64,000 nucleotides of DNA from Fasciolopsis buskii (taxonomy: Eukaryota; Platyhelminthes; Trematoda; Plagiorchiida; Fasciolidae). Below the pieces are notes generated by a model. It ran no database searches, had not been told where the DNA came from, and worked only from the letters and a program-made list of their open reading frames with translations. The stretch's first letter is position 1. Every line of letters begins with the position of its first letter. The DNA is taken from positions 1 to 64,000 of the forward strand of contig LUCM01003878.1 of the NCBI GenBank assembly GCA_008360955.1, given 5' to 3'. A program made the translations under genes and the position numbers. Positions 33,850 to 46,600 of the stretch are shown here, piece by piece.

Positions 33850-36800
33850 TCAATTAGACGAATTGAAGAATCAAGGTCATAATGCCGCCACCGACCATCT
33901 TCAAACTAATAGTGGACGATGCGCTCAGGTGTGAATAAAGAAAATATTGGTTTCATGTACTCTGATGTGGTTGCGCAATTTACTAAAGAGAATGAGAGTT
34001 CAATTCACCCAAGAAAAATGTTACACCCAGTATCTATGCCTTTACTCGAGGACTGTGCACGGAAGTTTTCTGATTCATTTTATCTGTTGCTTTTATAACT
34101 GACCAGGCAAACAGCTTTTATTCGCATCTTACTCATGTGATGTGCGTATGTTTAAAAATCAGTCCTCAACTACCTCGTACCGCGTGTTTTCATTTTCATT
34201 TGAAAATGTCAATTTCCGTAGATAGAACATTAGTGTCTCCTCTTAAATTATCACTTTTATGTTTCTTGTCTAAACCAAAAAGCACTAATTCGTTCATCTC
34301 GGATTTTCCATTTTCCAACTTTCGTCACTTAGTAGTCATGATCACCACTCGACATGTCGCCATTTTTAGAGCCTTTCTTACACAAAATCACTGATTTTAA
34401 TAATTTTTACCGTTTTGTCATGTAATGCAAAGTTAAGTAATCCACAGTGTCCAGGAACCCAGATTATTTGGTTTAGCTCCAGATAGCTATCCTCCGTGTT
34501 TGAATCCAACAAAAGGCTATCGACAGGTGAACAGTCTTGTCCTAGATGGTTCTCCAGTGAATTTTCCCTATAACTACCGTTTTTATTTCTCTTGATTGAA
34601 GTCCGTTTCAGTAGCTCTTTCTGTGATCTTTTCCAGCGCACCCCTTACAAAGATTGCTATCTATCATTATTGGATCTTTTTATTAAGTTGTGGAATCCAT
34701 TCTTTCCAGTCCTTGTTTCATCCTAGACCAGCAAACCAACGTGAGCTGGTCGTTTTCTTAGCCCCATAAAACTTCAACCACCTTATCTAAAGGCAATATA
34801 AATTATTCTGCACGTAACTAATTGCATTACATTATTTCCTATTAGTCCACACGCCGATTTGCCGTTGCTTTTAAGTCTATTAATGTAAATTAACTTAAGA
34901 GAAATTTGAGCAAACTGTTTTTGAATTGCAGCTCAAAATGTGACATTTAATTGAAGTCCTTATTAAGGCGTCCATACTCGTTTTGTTACAATAGGTTGCG
35001 GCATTCGGAAAAAGCAGATATCAGCTCGAATGTTACGAGCAACTTCAATGAAAGGAACGAAAAATTTGTATTTGTCTGCTATTAGCGCAACTAAGATGAG
35101 TAATTCAGCTGTCCCAAAATCCCAAGCATGACGAATTAGCTTTTATTTAGAAATGACAGTGTTTATGTTTCTGATCATCGTTTTGCTTTTGGGCTATTAA
35201 GTTTTGTTATCAGTTTCGCAGCTAATGCACGCCACCTTGTCTTTTGATTTAGTTCACTTTTCTTCTCAGTAGTATGTTTCATATGCGGGTGGACGAAAAA
35301 AGTGACTTAAATCCTCCCTGTTGACAGATCATTTTGGCGAAAGATCAATGAGGTGTAGCACCAGACAAGAATGCCTTATGACTTTGGCAGATGCTCACGA
35401 AAGTAGGAAAATACCAGGCGTAAAAAGCGAAGCAGAAAGTGCGGTACTCTATTAATTCCCTTGTACTTTATTCTTCAGGGGTGCAAGTGTAAATCTCACC
35501 ATTAAACAAGAAGCTACCGGATTTGTAACCTAATGTCCACGGAGGACTCGAACGTGCAGCATTCAATTCCAGACTCTGGATTCAGCAGACCAGGTGAGAT
35601 TTCGGGAATGAGCAGTGCCGAATCAACTCAGTGGCTGCATTTCGGTGTTATTTTACTTTGATTATATAAGATCAGATGTAGATAAACGCCCGTATTTGGA
35701 AAGCGCCAAGAGATTGTTATTGCACCGGAGAATGGAAACCTTAACATTATCAGATTACAGAGTGAAAATCTCTACAGGATTTATTGCTGGAAGCAATATG
35801 GCCAAAGTATACCGCATTAAAATTAATTGGTTACTGTTTTCTGATAGAAGCGGAAGAAGTTGAGGATTTGGACTTCCGCAGCTTCATGAAGTTAGTGACG
35901 TTCGTTCTAGGTGTAAAAGTAATATGCTTGGAATTATAAATTTGGAGAGACCTATGGAACAGCTTCCGAGATTTCTCCGGACAGGCCGTGTCTCAGCGAA
36001 AGTGTCCCAAGTTAACGTTGGTAGATATGATGATGGTTCCATATCGTTATGCAGGACTTGCTACCGTTCTTCCAACAAAAATAAGGATATAGCTGTACCC
36101 AGCAAGATGAACCTATAAAGGTACCTCGGACAATGCAAGCGAGAGTCAACTGGCCTACTCAAAATAATCCGCAGAGCCCAAGTCTGATCATCTGTCACAG
36201 CTGTCAAATTGCTGACCGTCACAGCCCCTAGTGAATGCGAAAAGTTAAGTTCTAGTAATTTCATGTGCGTGGGGTGTATGAAAGGCTTCGTAAAATCAAT
36301 TCTGCATTTGGGGAATGACTAAAGTCACGCACATGTATTTTTACTCCTGTGCTTCTGGGTTTAATTATACAGAAGAAAGTTTTACTAAATTCCATTAAGT
36401 TAATTCAAATTCTTTTATCTTTTCTGCTGCTCAAATGTTGGGAAGCGAAAACGCAGGCTGAAAACGATGGGTTCGGATAGATAGACATTATAAAATGTGA
36501 ATGTTTCTACCTGTTGAGTGCAATATTTCACCATGGATGGAATTTAGTGCTCGCAGTGATTTCTGAAGTTCATAGATTAGGAGACGTCTTGCTTGCAAAA
36601 TAACAGCAAGCATGACAAGGGCAAATTTTAAATCAGATCAGTATGAGCATCAGAAGATTAGATTTTTCAGGATCTACTCATTATGTGATATCGAAGATCA
36701 GTTCACCGTTAAAATCCATGGAAGAACCGTAAAGTTATTTTTTATTTGATAATATTCACATCCATAGACACATTCAGCTAGCCCGAAGTGGTGTGCAAAC

Positions 36801-37400
36801 TTCTGACTCTTAGTTGTCAGTTGAAAGCCTTAGTTAGTAAACAAGCGGAGCGGGCCTCTGAATATTCTGTCAGACTTCATTACATAACACTGCAAAAACT
36901 GTAAAGTGCTCGGAAAGTTAGACATGTAGATCCTTTCTGAAGGAAGAATATGAAGTAACTCAGTTGGTACTTCTTATTCCATATGATTCGTCATGCAGAG
37001 TGAACATCTAACTTGTCGGTGAAAATCGTGACAGCACTGCACGGCCTTTTCATCCCTGTTAGGAATTACCAACAGTGCATATTCACCTTTTGCTTACACG
37101 TTCGTCGTATTTTGGTAGTGGATAGCTGAGTGATAAAGGTTTGAACAACATACCATTGCTTTGCGTTAGCCCCTGAAAGAATAAATCAGCAAATGCGAAG
37201 ACATCTGATTGATAATGAAGTTTGTTTTTTTGCCGAATTTGGTTGATCTACGCACACACTGAAGCACAAGGCGCAAGCACTAGCGTCGCACGATAGCACA
37301 GGAGCACACAGCCTGTGGTCTGGTAGGACACGAACACGCATTGAGGATCAGAGACAATAATTCGGACTCAAGTCTTTAGGCCCCGTAGTCGCACAACGAG
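33850..37400. other. Intergenic DNA with one weak tRNA-like site
   Basis: No exon recognised. On the minus strand at about 35535-35590 there is a perfect-looking B-box (GTTCGAGTCC) with only a poor A-box about 40 bases before it; it may be a decayed SINE. Nothing else stands out. Confidence 0.45.
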
Positions 37401-37688
37401 TGGAACGGAACTACTGCTCTCTTGAATGAGCAGCCACACAGAACAGAAAAATGGCGCGTAATAAGAACAACCAGCCCAGTCCGCTAGGGGAAGAGACAAG
37501 ACGAACACAGAACACTGCCGCGCGTTTATTGGTGACCCACCAATGCAAGTCAGAATTCAAGTGAGCTCCATCGTTATATGGTTGTGTTGAGTGGCCTTGG
37601 TCGATATGTGAAATAGGCAACCTAGACCGAGTTTTGACGAATCTTTTGGCGGACATAAAAATGTTCAACCGCGCAATATTTAAACTAG

Positions 37689-38102
37689 TCATTTTTGATA
37701 AACTGAGTAAAGAGCATGTTCTTTTGGGAAATTAATAACAGATTTAAAATCTGCGGCACCAAAAACCCTAGAATAGTTGTCGACCATAACAGAGTTGAAT
37801 TTGGATAACCGTTTAGCGGTCTGATTGATCCTATTACTCATTCTACCGATAAAAGAATTTTTTGTTATCCTAGGCAAATAACGCCTCTCAAAATGTATAT
37901 CAATAATGTTTTGGTTACATCACCAGATTATCTCATGTATTCCGAAGGCGGTGGACGTCTTTTCTCCGACTAATTTAGCATTCTCCAATTTTACTGTATA
38001 TGGGAACCCCAATAAATCACTGATTCTCTCCAAACTGATGGTATATACACTTAAATGAAGTTTACTGTCAGGAGTATTTGGTCTGAGTCCTATGAGAAAC
38101 AT
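37689..38102 (-). mobile_element. Possible Penelope-like element remnant (RT end to connector)
   Basis: On the minus strand two frames that join, apart from one stop, read LERISDLLGFPYTVKLENAK and then ERRYLPRITKNSFIGRMSNR, INQTAKRLSKFN, FKSVINFPKEHAL. The pattern is leucine-rich ...GYP-like..., then R-x-LP-x-I...S-x-x-I-x-x-x-I-N-x-x-x-K-x-x, then a loop ending F-P-K-x. It is like the stretch between the end of RT and the GIY-YIG nuclease in Penelope-like elements. No YIG motif follows before the frame breaks at 37689. The resemblance is by eye and moderate. A frame at 37411-37692 (-) may be further debris. Confidence 0.35.
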
Positions 38103-38174
38103 CCGACATCACCACATGATACAGAGCCCATATCCATGACTGGATTTTGCAGACCACAGACATTTATGCGCACC

Positions 38175-38194
38175 AACGACTCCCGGGAGTCGTT
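38175..38194. repeat. Perfect 20-base palindrome
   Basis: AACGACTCCCGGGAGTCGTT is its own reverse complement (10-base arms, no spacer). It could be a dimeric protein-binding site, a cruciform-prone site or chance; no neighbouring gene supports an operator role. Confidence 0.95.
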
Positions 38195-38253
38195 ATTCCT
38201 CCTGAGTTCGCATCTCATTTCTGGTGCAATAGATATGTACTGCTGATGATTCC

Positions 38254-38277
38254 CAGAAAGAAAGAAAGAAAGAAAGA
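38254..38277 (+). repeat. (GAAA)n microsatellite
   Basis: About five and a half GAAA units, seen directly, 60 bases from the 20-base palindrome. Confidence 0.9.
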
Positions 38278-40377
38278 GCTGTACCGTGCTTCCATTATTT
38301 TCAATCGCATGTTGGACACTGACACCGGATCACGAATAATTTGGAAATTCGCACTAAGTCCTCTACTACTGTAAAATGTCCGATGCTCAGAGCCTGATTT
38401 GTCAGTAGTTTCCTAAAAGTCGAATTTCACACGGTCGTCAATGGGAAAAGGTAGGGCCGCTATGGACCTATACAAGGGTCACTCCATTGTCATGCGTTAG
38501 GCGTTCCGTTGGAACTGCACGGAGATACCCTATCGTCCACAAAACGAGCAATCCTGACGTATTTTTAACAGTGATCGTTCGCAATGTCGTGTTCCATTCC
38601 TTATATAACATTAACTGTATCATTTTGCGCTAAATCACTAATCTGCCATACTTCTATCTGATAAAGCTAGTTTAAATATCGTTGCCAGTAAGGAAATTGC
38701 TTTCATGATTTAGTGCGAGTATGTACAAAAATAGTGCATTGTTTCGAACCAGATCGTCTTCATTTAATGTGTAAAGTGCATGAAAACCTGTGGAGTTTCT
38801 ATTCGTTTTGTTGGCAACGGGTTGCTCTGAAATGAACCGCACCAGGTTTGGTCTACGTAGCGTCTAAAATTACGTTGTAATGTAGTCGGTTATATCTATC
38901 TGGCATTTAGCATCAGAACTTATCAGTACTTCCGAATTCGTGCCAAAGTATGTGTTACGTTAGACGTTTTAAAAATCCTTCAGAAAAATTCGTGCACGTG
39001 AATTTTTTTATCATGAACTCGAACTGATATCCCCATACGAAGTAAGCTAAAATTTTCCGAGGTTTAATAACGAATGAAGCGAGAACAGACCGTACTCAGT
39101 TACGTAAATTAGACCGTAAATTGAAAAAGGGGGAACAGTAAAATGGATAACGTTCCGTGGCGTCAATATAAAACTCGTGGGATTTCGTAAATGGTCATCT
39201 TATTACTCTCATTTTATTTAGATTAAGGCAATTGTGCAATATTTTACGAAAGCTCTGACTGTTATTTGTGTCCCTACTGGGAACCTTTCCAATGGCCATG
39301 GTCAACTTGCTGGACTATCTTGTAGTTTTAAAATACATGGTGGAAATGAAATAATATCATTATTAGCAAGTAAAACTGATAACACTTGTGACATCTTAAG
39401 TCGAAATCCATGCAACAAAACTCGATATACTTTAGTGCGCTAGATCTTTGATGTTCTTAAAATGCCCTTAAAATCATTTCCAAGCCCTGGGAGACAGGGT
39501 GAAAAAATTTGCACTGTTAACCTTTCATAGAATTTACTCCGCTCATTTGCTGCGGCCGATTTCAAATAAAACCAGACAGGAGATTAGACAAGAATAATAT
39601 CACATTAATAGAAATGTTTGCACACGGGACCGATAAACTTGGATGCCACAAGTCCTGAATGCTGATGACAGTCAGAATTGCGTGACTAAGTAAGTTTGTA
39701 TCTCACATGTAAATAGTAGAAAGTTTTTTCTTCGTTTTTGTCGAGGATCCGTCAACTCTTTGTTTCAAGCAAATAAATGCCGTGTTCGAAAGACTGGCTG
39801 ACACAGAGTGTAGATAACTAACTGGTCAGCGTGTAACACTCGGTGCTGTTTTCCAGTAGACGCATCATATAAAGCACATGCGATGTAAAGTTGGAAATAC
39901 GCTAGACACACGCAGCGAGACAGAATACCGATCAAAGGAATCATTGATAAACGAAGTGTCAAATGTTTGGCACTCTGTACGCAAAGAATTTTCAAAACAG
40001 AAATTTAGAATGTCTTAATAAAGGAATTTATTAGCCGATTCACTCAGGCTAGCCACGAGTGTCATAAAAACAGTGCCTTCATCGAACATTCTAGTTTATG
40101 AGCCCTTTAGTGGCAGTGGCCCACCTATTGATAAAAAGGTAAACCATACATTATTTCCATTCTATTCCGACCCCTTCTGGTTGATGATTAGGAGACCGTG
40201 TTCCGTGTTGGTCCGTTATTATGCCACCTATAACTCGGATATGGTCATCTAAGAATAGCATGCGCAAGGAACAATCGAAAGATTTTTGAAGTGCTGTGTC
40301 GATCAGCAGCATTAAAAAACAATTTACTTGCAAAAATATCAAATACTTAACGAATCCGTTTGTTTTTTCTATTCCAG

Positions 40378-40645
40378 TCGGTTCAAACAATGTTAGCTAG
40401 TTGGCCTTACTCTTCTCAGCAGCGCCAGTTTAATGGCACAAAACACGAGTTTCATATTCAACAAATATGCACAGAACCAAAAGGTGCAAATATTTTATTT
40501 AATAACAAAACATTCAAACGATTTAATTCAATTAGGTTCCGGTCGGTCACAAATGAGATGATGAAATGTGGTTTTCTAACAAAAGAAAACAAAAAAGTCG
40601 ATTTGATTCTGTTCCGATTCAGTAGCTGGCTGGTGGAAAATGACC
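40378..40645 (+). other. Weak candidate exon with good splice-site context
   Basis: A strong pyrimidine tract (TTTTTTCTATTCCAG, AG at 40376-40377) precedes an open frame of about 89 codons with a GTGAGC donor-like sequence from 40646. The peptide (for example FNGTKHEFHIQQICTEPK) has no domain I recognise, and its composition is ordinary for AT-rich DNA. Listed because both splice contexts are good; it may well be chance. Confidence 0.15.
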
Positions 40646-43600
40646 GTGAGCTATCCGCTAGCTAGGTGCCGTTTTACCAATTTTCCGCAAGTGTCATCAA
40701 TCCGGCGTTGTATCTCTCGCGGCTCTGCTGGCCCTGGGATTGACCTCACTTTGGGACACGCAACACACGTTCTTCGCATGGCTCATTGCGGTACGATCGG
40801 TTTACTGGTCACGGCAGGCAGCGATTTCGACGAAGATAGATACATGCACATTGTCACCCTGTTTACCAGACTGTTACCAAAAGAATAATTTCCCGTGAAT
40901 CTACCGTGCCCCATCTTGGAGTTGGTCCTAGTATAGAAAATTGTGTAAACGGAAACATCGACCGTTAGGCAGCCTGGACTAATTCCCAATGGCCTGACCC
41001 ATGTACATGTAGAATAATGAGCACCCTGTCTTTAGATCACTGGATTTGATTGCCAATATAGCCTTTATTCCTGGAGTAATGTGAGTGCTTCATATTAGAA
41101 CACATTTGTGTAAAGCGCCAAGGCAGCTATATTTTCAATGACAAATTTACGGTTACGTTCCTGGACTTTACGGCTTGGTCAAATATGGTTGTTGCACATT
41201 TCTTTGCACCGATCTTCTTTGATCGACGTAAGATAAATCAAAATCGTGCTTTAAATGAGCAAGTGGACAACTTTGTTTGTAAGTAACAGGTGTATGACAG
41301 CGCGTTCGCCTTGTAACTCTTGAAGAAATTTGTGGGAATGAATTATAAAAAACAACTGAAGAACAAAACTCCGCGGCTCCAGCAGCCTAAAATATCAGAA
41401 ACTGCATGGATTGAAATAGTCTTGTTAACAAAGTGACTGTACACATTTGGTTTGTGGGGTCTCATGGAATTCTAACCTTTTACGAAGAGGCCGGTCCCAG
41501 CATTGTTTTGTGATGAGATACCTACAATCTGTCCGAGTTGTGTAATGAAAACTCTGAGGTGCGATAGTTTGGTGTAACGTGTAGTGATAAAAGGAATCAA
41601 ACATTTATATGTCAGAAAATAATGGCTTTACTGATATATAATGAATTGCGGAGCTTAGATCGCATATATGTATATATAAAGCTATACTCTCAACTTTGTA
41701 CTCTGGTTTGAACTGTCATTCCACAGTACAGTTTGGTCGAGTAAAAAATGAGTTACCTAACGCGAAGAAAACAAAACAAAAGTAGAACGACTTAAACAGA
41801 CACTCGAATAGCAATATAATCAAAGATTTATTTCAAAAAATCTTCTGAACTTTATTTCAGGAGTCTGCGAATTCAATCTAAATCGAATTCCTCGGTCAAG
41901 GTCGTGAACTGATTAATCGAGTCGTTGTTCCAACGAATATTTTGTCACAGAAAAGCATGTATTGACGTTCTCTGTCTGTGATGATGCTCAACACAAGATT
42001 GGACCAAATTATTCTTTTTTGTTTTGTAAATTGGACTCTCAGCTTAATTTGTTGACCTTAGAAACTCTTGAGCACTGGTAGTACCCGCCTTTCTTTCATC
42101 TTCCTAAATCACATTTATGATCCCTATGGTAAAAATGACTCAGCTGCTGCCAAGTACTGACCTTCTGTGAAGTATAAAATATCGTCCTGACACCACAGAT
42201 GCACTCAGGTGGCTTGAATGCGACAACGGGCAACGTGATCCGATATCCTAACATCAGGTGGAGTGCAATTGACGAATTAAGTAAACTTGTCTATTTCACC
42301 TCGAATGTACTTTTCGTCAAAAGAAGCGAGCGATCCCGTAGCAGAAGCATGTATGTCATTCTCGATTAATTTGCTCTCCTGAGATCTTTATTAAACAGCC
42401 CATTTACACCTCAGATATCTGGAATCACGTAAACGCGCACATTTCACTCAGATGGATACCGATGTTGGATAACGAATGCCAAACCTGCGATTTAACATTG
42501 TTTACTTCTTACAGCTCCGTATGATCAGCTATCGAGCTGTTACGCCCGAGAATGACGAACAGTTCTCACCCGACCACATCGCTTATACCGCCTAAATTAC
42601 TTTAGTGTGACATTTGAAAGACGTAGGTGTTAAGTTTATACTCATACGGGATCTATATGGCCATGTGCTAAGCAAACAACTTTGCAAATAACTTTGTGTC
42701 CAAAAGTTGTTTTCAACGTCTACCGGTTCTTATTACTCGTTTGAGCATACATGAATCCATGTGTTTGTGTGTGCGAAAAGTATAAAACAAGACGAGGAAA
42801 GAAAAAGAAGAAAAAAATAAATGAAAATTTGTTTGTCAAATTATTGTCATTATCCGTGGGTAACGTGCAAAATTGCCGTCAAACCTTCTGTCTCCACGTT
42901 TCTCAACTATTCGGTTGATATTCCCATTCGCCAAATGTGGGCTGCGAATCCGGCTTTTCGTCTAAAAAAATGAAACAAACTGCACTCAAACTGTAATCAT
43001 CGCATGCATGCATATGAGCTGCGACGTGCTGTTCACGCCTCCCGACCGGTTGAAAAATCGGCCGCCTCTTCATTTATTCGGCTAATAAAAGGATTGCATT
43101 TTATTTTAGTCGTTTACATACATAATTGTTCGGATTTCGATCAAAAAGAAACAGAAAAATAAACTATGGCATTTTTTACCTTGTCAAAAAGAAAACTATA
43201 TCGTGAAGAAAAAAATCTTTGAACGAATTAACCGATTGTCTATGTTAGGTTCCTCAGGAGATCACCTGAAATACGGTTGCAGTTTATCAGGATGACGGCT
43301 GAATAGAACTTATGGAACTTATTACAAATATTAATTCTGGAATGTACGGAATAAAACGTGGATCGCGTGGATATACGAAAATGACACTGTGACAGATCAT
43401 CATGCAGAGGTTAAATGGGGTATGAAAGTTTCTTGTGAGTAAAGTGTACATGGGCGCTGATGTCGCAGTCTAATGGGCATTTCGTTTCGTGGAATGAAAG
43501 ACGCACCTGTCAACTGATAATCCACGGCGAATAATTTCTTAAATAAACCTGCGAAAATGACAGAATAACAGTAAAAACGGATTGAAAAAACAAAGTTACA

Positions 43601-46600
43601 TCTCTAGGGGCATATGGTTTTCTGTTTCATCTTATAGCGTAGAAGCCTCCTGGTTTGAAAAGATAGCCATCGGCGATTACTTGCTCAAACGGAATTGTAA
43701 GAAGTCTACTTCCGAGATTTTTCAATACAAACTTCAGGTATTTTGCAAAACTCCGGTAATTGTTTCTGAGTTGATAAAGAAATGTTGTACCAGTGAGAAT
43801 GTCCCGAAGACAGAGAACGGGCTTTCGAACCGTATATAGAAAACTGTTAAAACTTTGCCAGATGCGTCTTGAGACAGCGTTATCATCAGGCTACTTAGAC
43901 AGGTGAAAAGAGAAATTAGCTAAGTCAGTGATGTACGCAGAGAGCAGATATGATAAAAAGCAGCACCTTGAGGTGCGCCTAAGCTGTTAACGAATGCTTT
44001 TAATGTTTCATTGCTCGTTTGTGAACATTGGATTGTGTTTATAAAGTAATCTAACAGTCATGTTTGCCTACCATTTAAGCTATATATAAGCTGATTCAAT
44101 ACACTTAATATGGCACATCTAACAACCTTTCGAGGTTTCCACTGGCAGACCAACAAAGGTTGAAGTGTCTTCTTTGTTCCGGCTTCATTCTTGCAAATAA
44201 GGTCATAAACAATACGCAGTTGATGGAAGAGAACACCAGAACCTCAAGAACTGGCAACAGGCGCAGTTTTATATTTCCGCAGACAACTTAGTGGTGACTT
44301 CACTGATTAAAATATAATCGCAAAGGCTGAAATTGTACTGTGGACAGTTTTTGGAAGGTTATTATCAATTATTGCCAAATGAAAAGTTAGAATGAGGTCT
44401 AATGCGAATTGGTGAGCCGTTTTGTCCTAGCACGTAGCATATCTCATCTAAAATTGTTTATGTTCTGCATGTTTGATTTGACGAGTAGATCATTCAGCTG
44501 CAAATAATATTCTTGCCCAATAATCAATACTTTTAACGTGATCCGCGTGATCTCAATTGGGCGTAAATTTACAAGAATTAAATTAACGAAATCAACTGAC
44601 ACCAAATTGCTGACTTGTATGAAAAACCAAACTGAATCCGATTTATTCCGAAGGTAAGTTTTTAACTCTTTCCCGTTCTTTTAGCTGTGATGTAAATAAC
44701 CGAAGTAAAAGTACGAAATCCTCGACGATTATTGATCACGTGATCAGTCAGAAACACTCGATCATTAACCCAGGAAGCAATCGAATTCAATTGGTACATC
44801 AACGAAATTCGTTAGGCAACTTTTGTGGGTGAGGTCAAGTAGCCACAATGTAACAAGCAATCATTGAAAAGCTTTTACTGCTAAAGATAAGTACAAAACC
44901 TTTTTGCGGTCAGGAAACACCGGTAAGTGAATGAATTAACTATTTCCAGTATTGGGAAATACTCGTCGATATGAAAATAATTTTAACGATGATCCAGTTG
45001 AATAGTTTGAACCAGCATGACTAATTCAAATAGTAAAGCACTCCCAATGAATGTTCTTTTTCCTCACCTGAACCCGGGGTCGATATGTTCTGAACTTTGC
45101 CGTCAAAATTAACATCTCGTTAGTTCTACCTATTTGAAGCTACTTTAAATTTAAAATCACAACCCCCTGATACCACATTTGCGACATTCACTCCCCGCAT
45201 TCCTACTAGTCATTGAAACGGATTTAGATGAAGAAACCCAACATATGGCGAAATGCCGTTCGAGTGGGAGCGAGCGGAATGGGAGGAGCTGCTTTCTTGG
45301 TATCTCTTCCAAGGACTTGAGGTTCAATAGTTCACCCGTATCGGTTATACCTTGCCATCATGTGTGTGATCCATTTCGGCAAAAATATTTAACGTGATTT
45401 AACGTTTTTGTCAACAAGAGATTAGAAAAATTCAGTCGGGAGATACAAATTTGATTTGGTACGTGACCAGCTTGGCATTTTCGGCTCTTTTTCTTCTAAC
45501 TGACGCCAAATTTCCAGGTTACGGTGAAATTCTATTTTGTGCACGATTTGTTAGTCAACTCTTGCAACACCTTAGATGTGAATGATACCTACAATTGGCA
45601 ACATCAAGTCTACCACCTTTAAGTTACCCTTTCTAAGGCTAGCTTTGACAAACGTCCCATACCGCTGATTATGTTGCACCCTTAAATTCCTCTTGATTAT
45701 TTTGTGAATATTTTATTAATTGCCAGGTATAAAGTGGCCTTAGCAAACATCATGGATTAATAAACATGTTTCTTATACAACATCTATTTGTGGGCTGTGA
45801 TAAAGCCAATTAAACATGATTGACCCTGCTGTCTAGGTAAACGCGACAGAAAATGAAAAGACAATGTAACCGAAGTACGAAAATTTTGTGAACTTCTTTG
45901 GGAGGACCTTAGAATTCATCCCATTTCATATCCATAGATGGTAACTAGCTAATTTTTTCGACAGAAGCGTTTATTTAATCGAATATCCTAACTGCGATTA
46001 CGCATATATTTACGACCTGATGGTGATTATTCAGTAATCAGGTACTTTGTGTTGACTACGATTGGCCAGTCACTGTTGGTCACGAACTGAGGTGTGTTCA
46101 CGTAAGAAGGATTTTTATTTGCATCAATACTGACCCAGTGTCAAGGCCAATCGAACTCGTTATGTTAATCGCTTACTATGTTATCGTATCAGTGCACCAG
46201 TGAGGTAGAATACATTTAGTGTCACATTATAGAGGATAATAAAATGATTAAAAACCTTATGCAGTTTGTATTCTTGTACTTAGTTCTGTTCAGCGGTTTA
46301 AACTAAACCAGGCCACTACTTGTATATTAATAACCTAATAAAACGTGTTCAGCAAGAGGCTTTTGTGAAGGAAGTCAATCACATTTAAGAGTGAACACTA
46401 AGTTTTCTGTACTCCTGTTAAGATTTTACATTGTTATCTAGCTCTGGGTCGAAAAGACACCAGTATTTCACACAAATTTGTTCAGAAAGTGCGATTTTTT
46501 CGAAGAAGCGCAATCGTGCACTGCCCTAAAACAATGAAATGTCATTTTCAGTAGAGTGATTCTCCTTCTGCCTGACTTCAGTTCCTTAAAATCATGTCTA

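Noticed and set aside
43488..43507. TGAAAGAC, the seed of miR-71
   Set aside because: Bases after the seed do not match the family and no precursor hairpin is evident.
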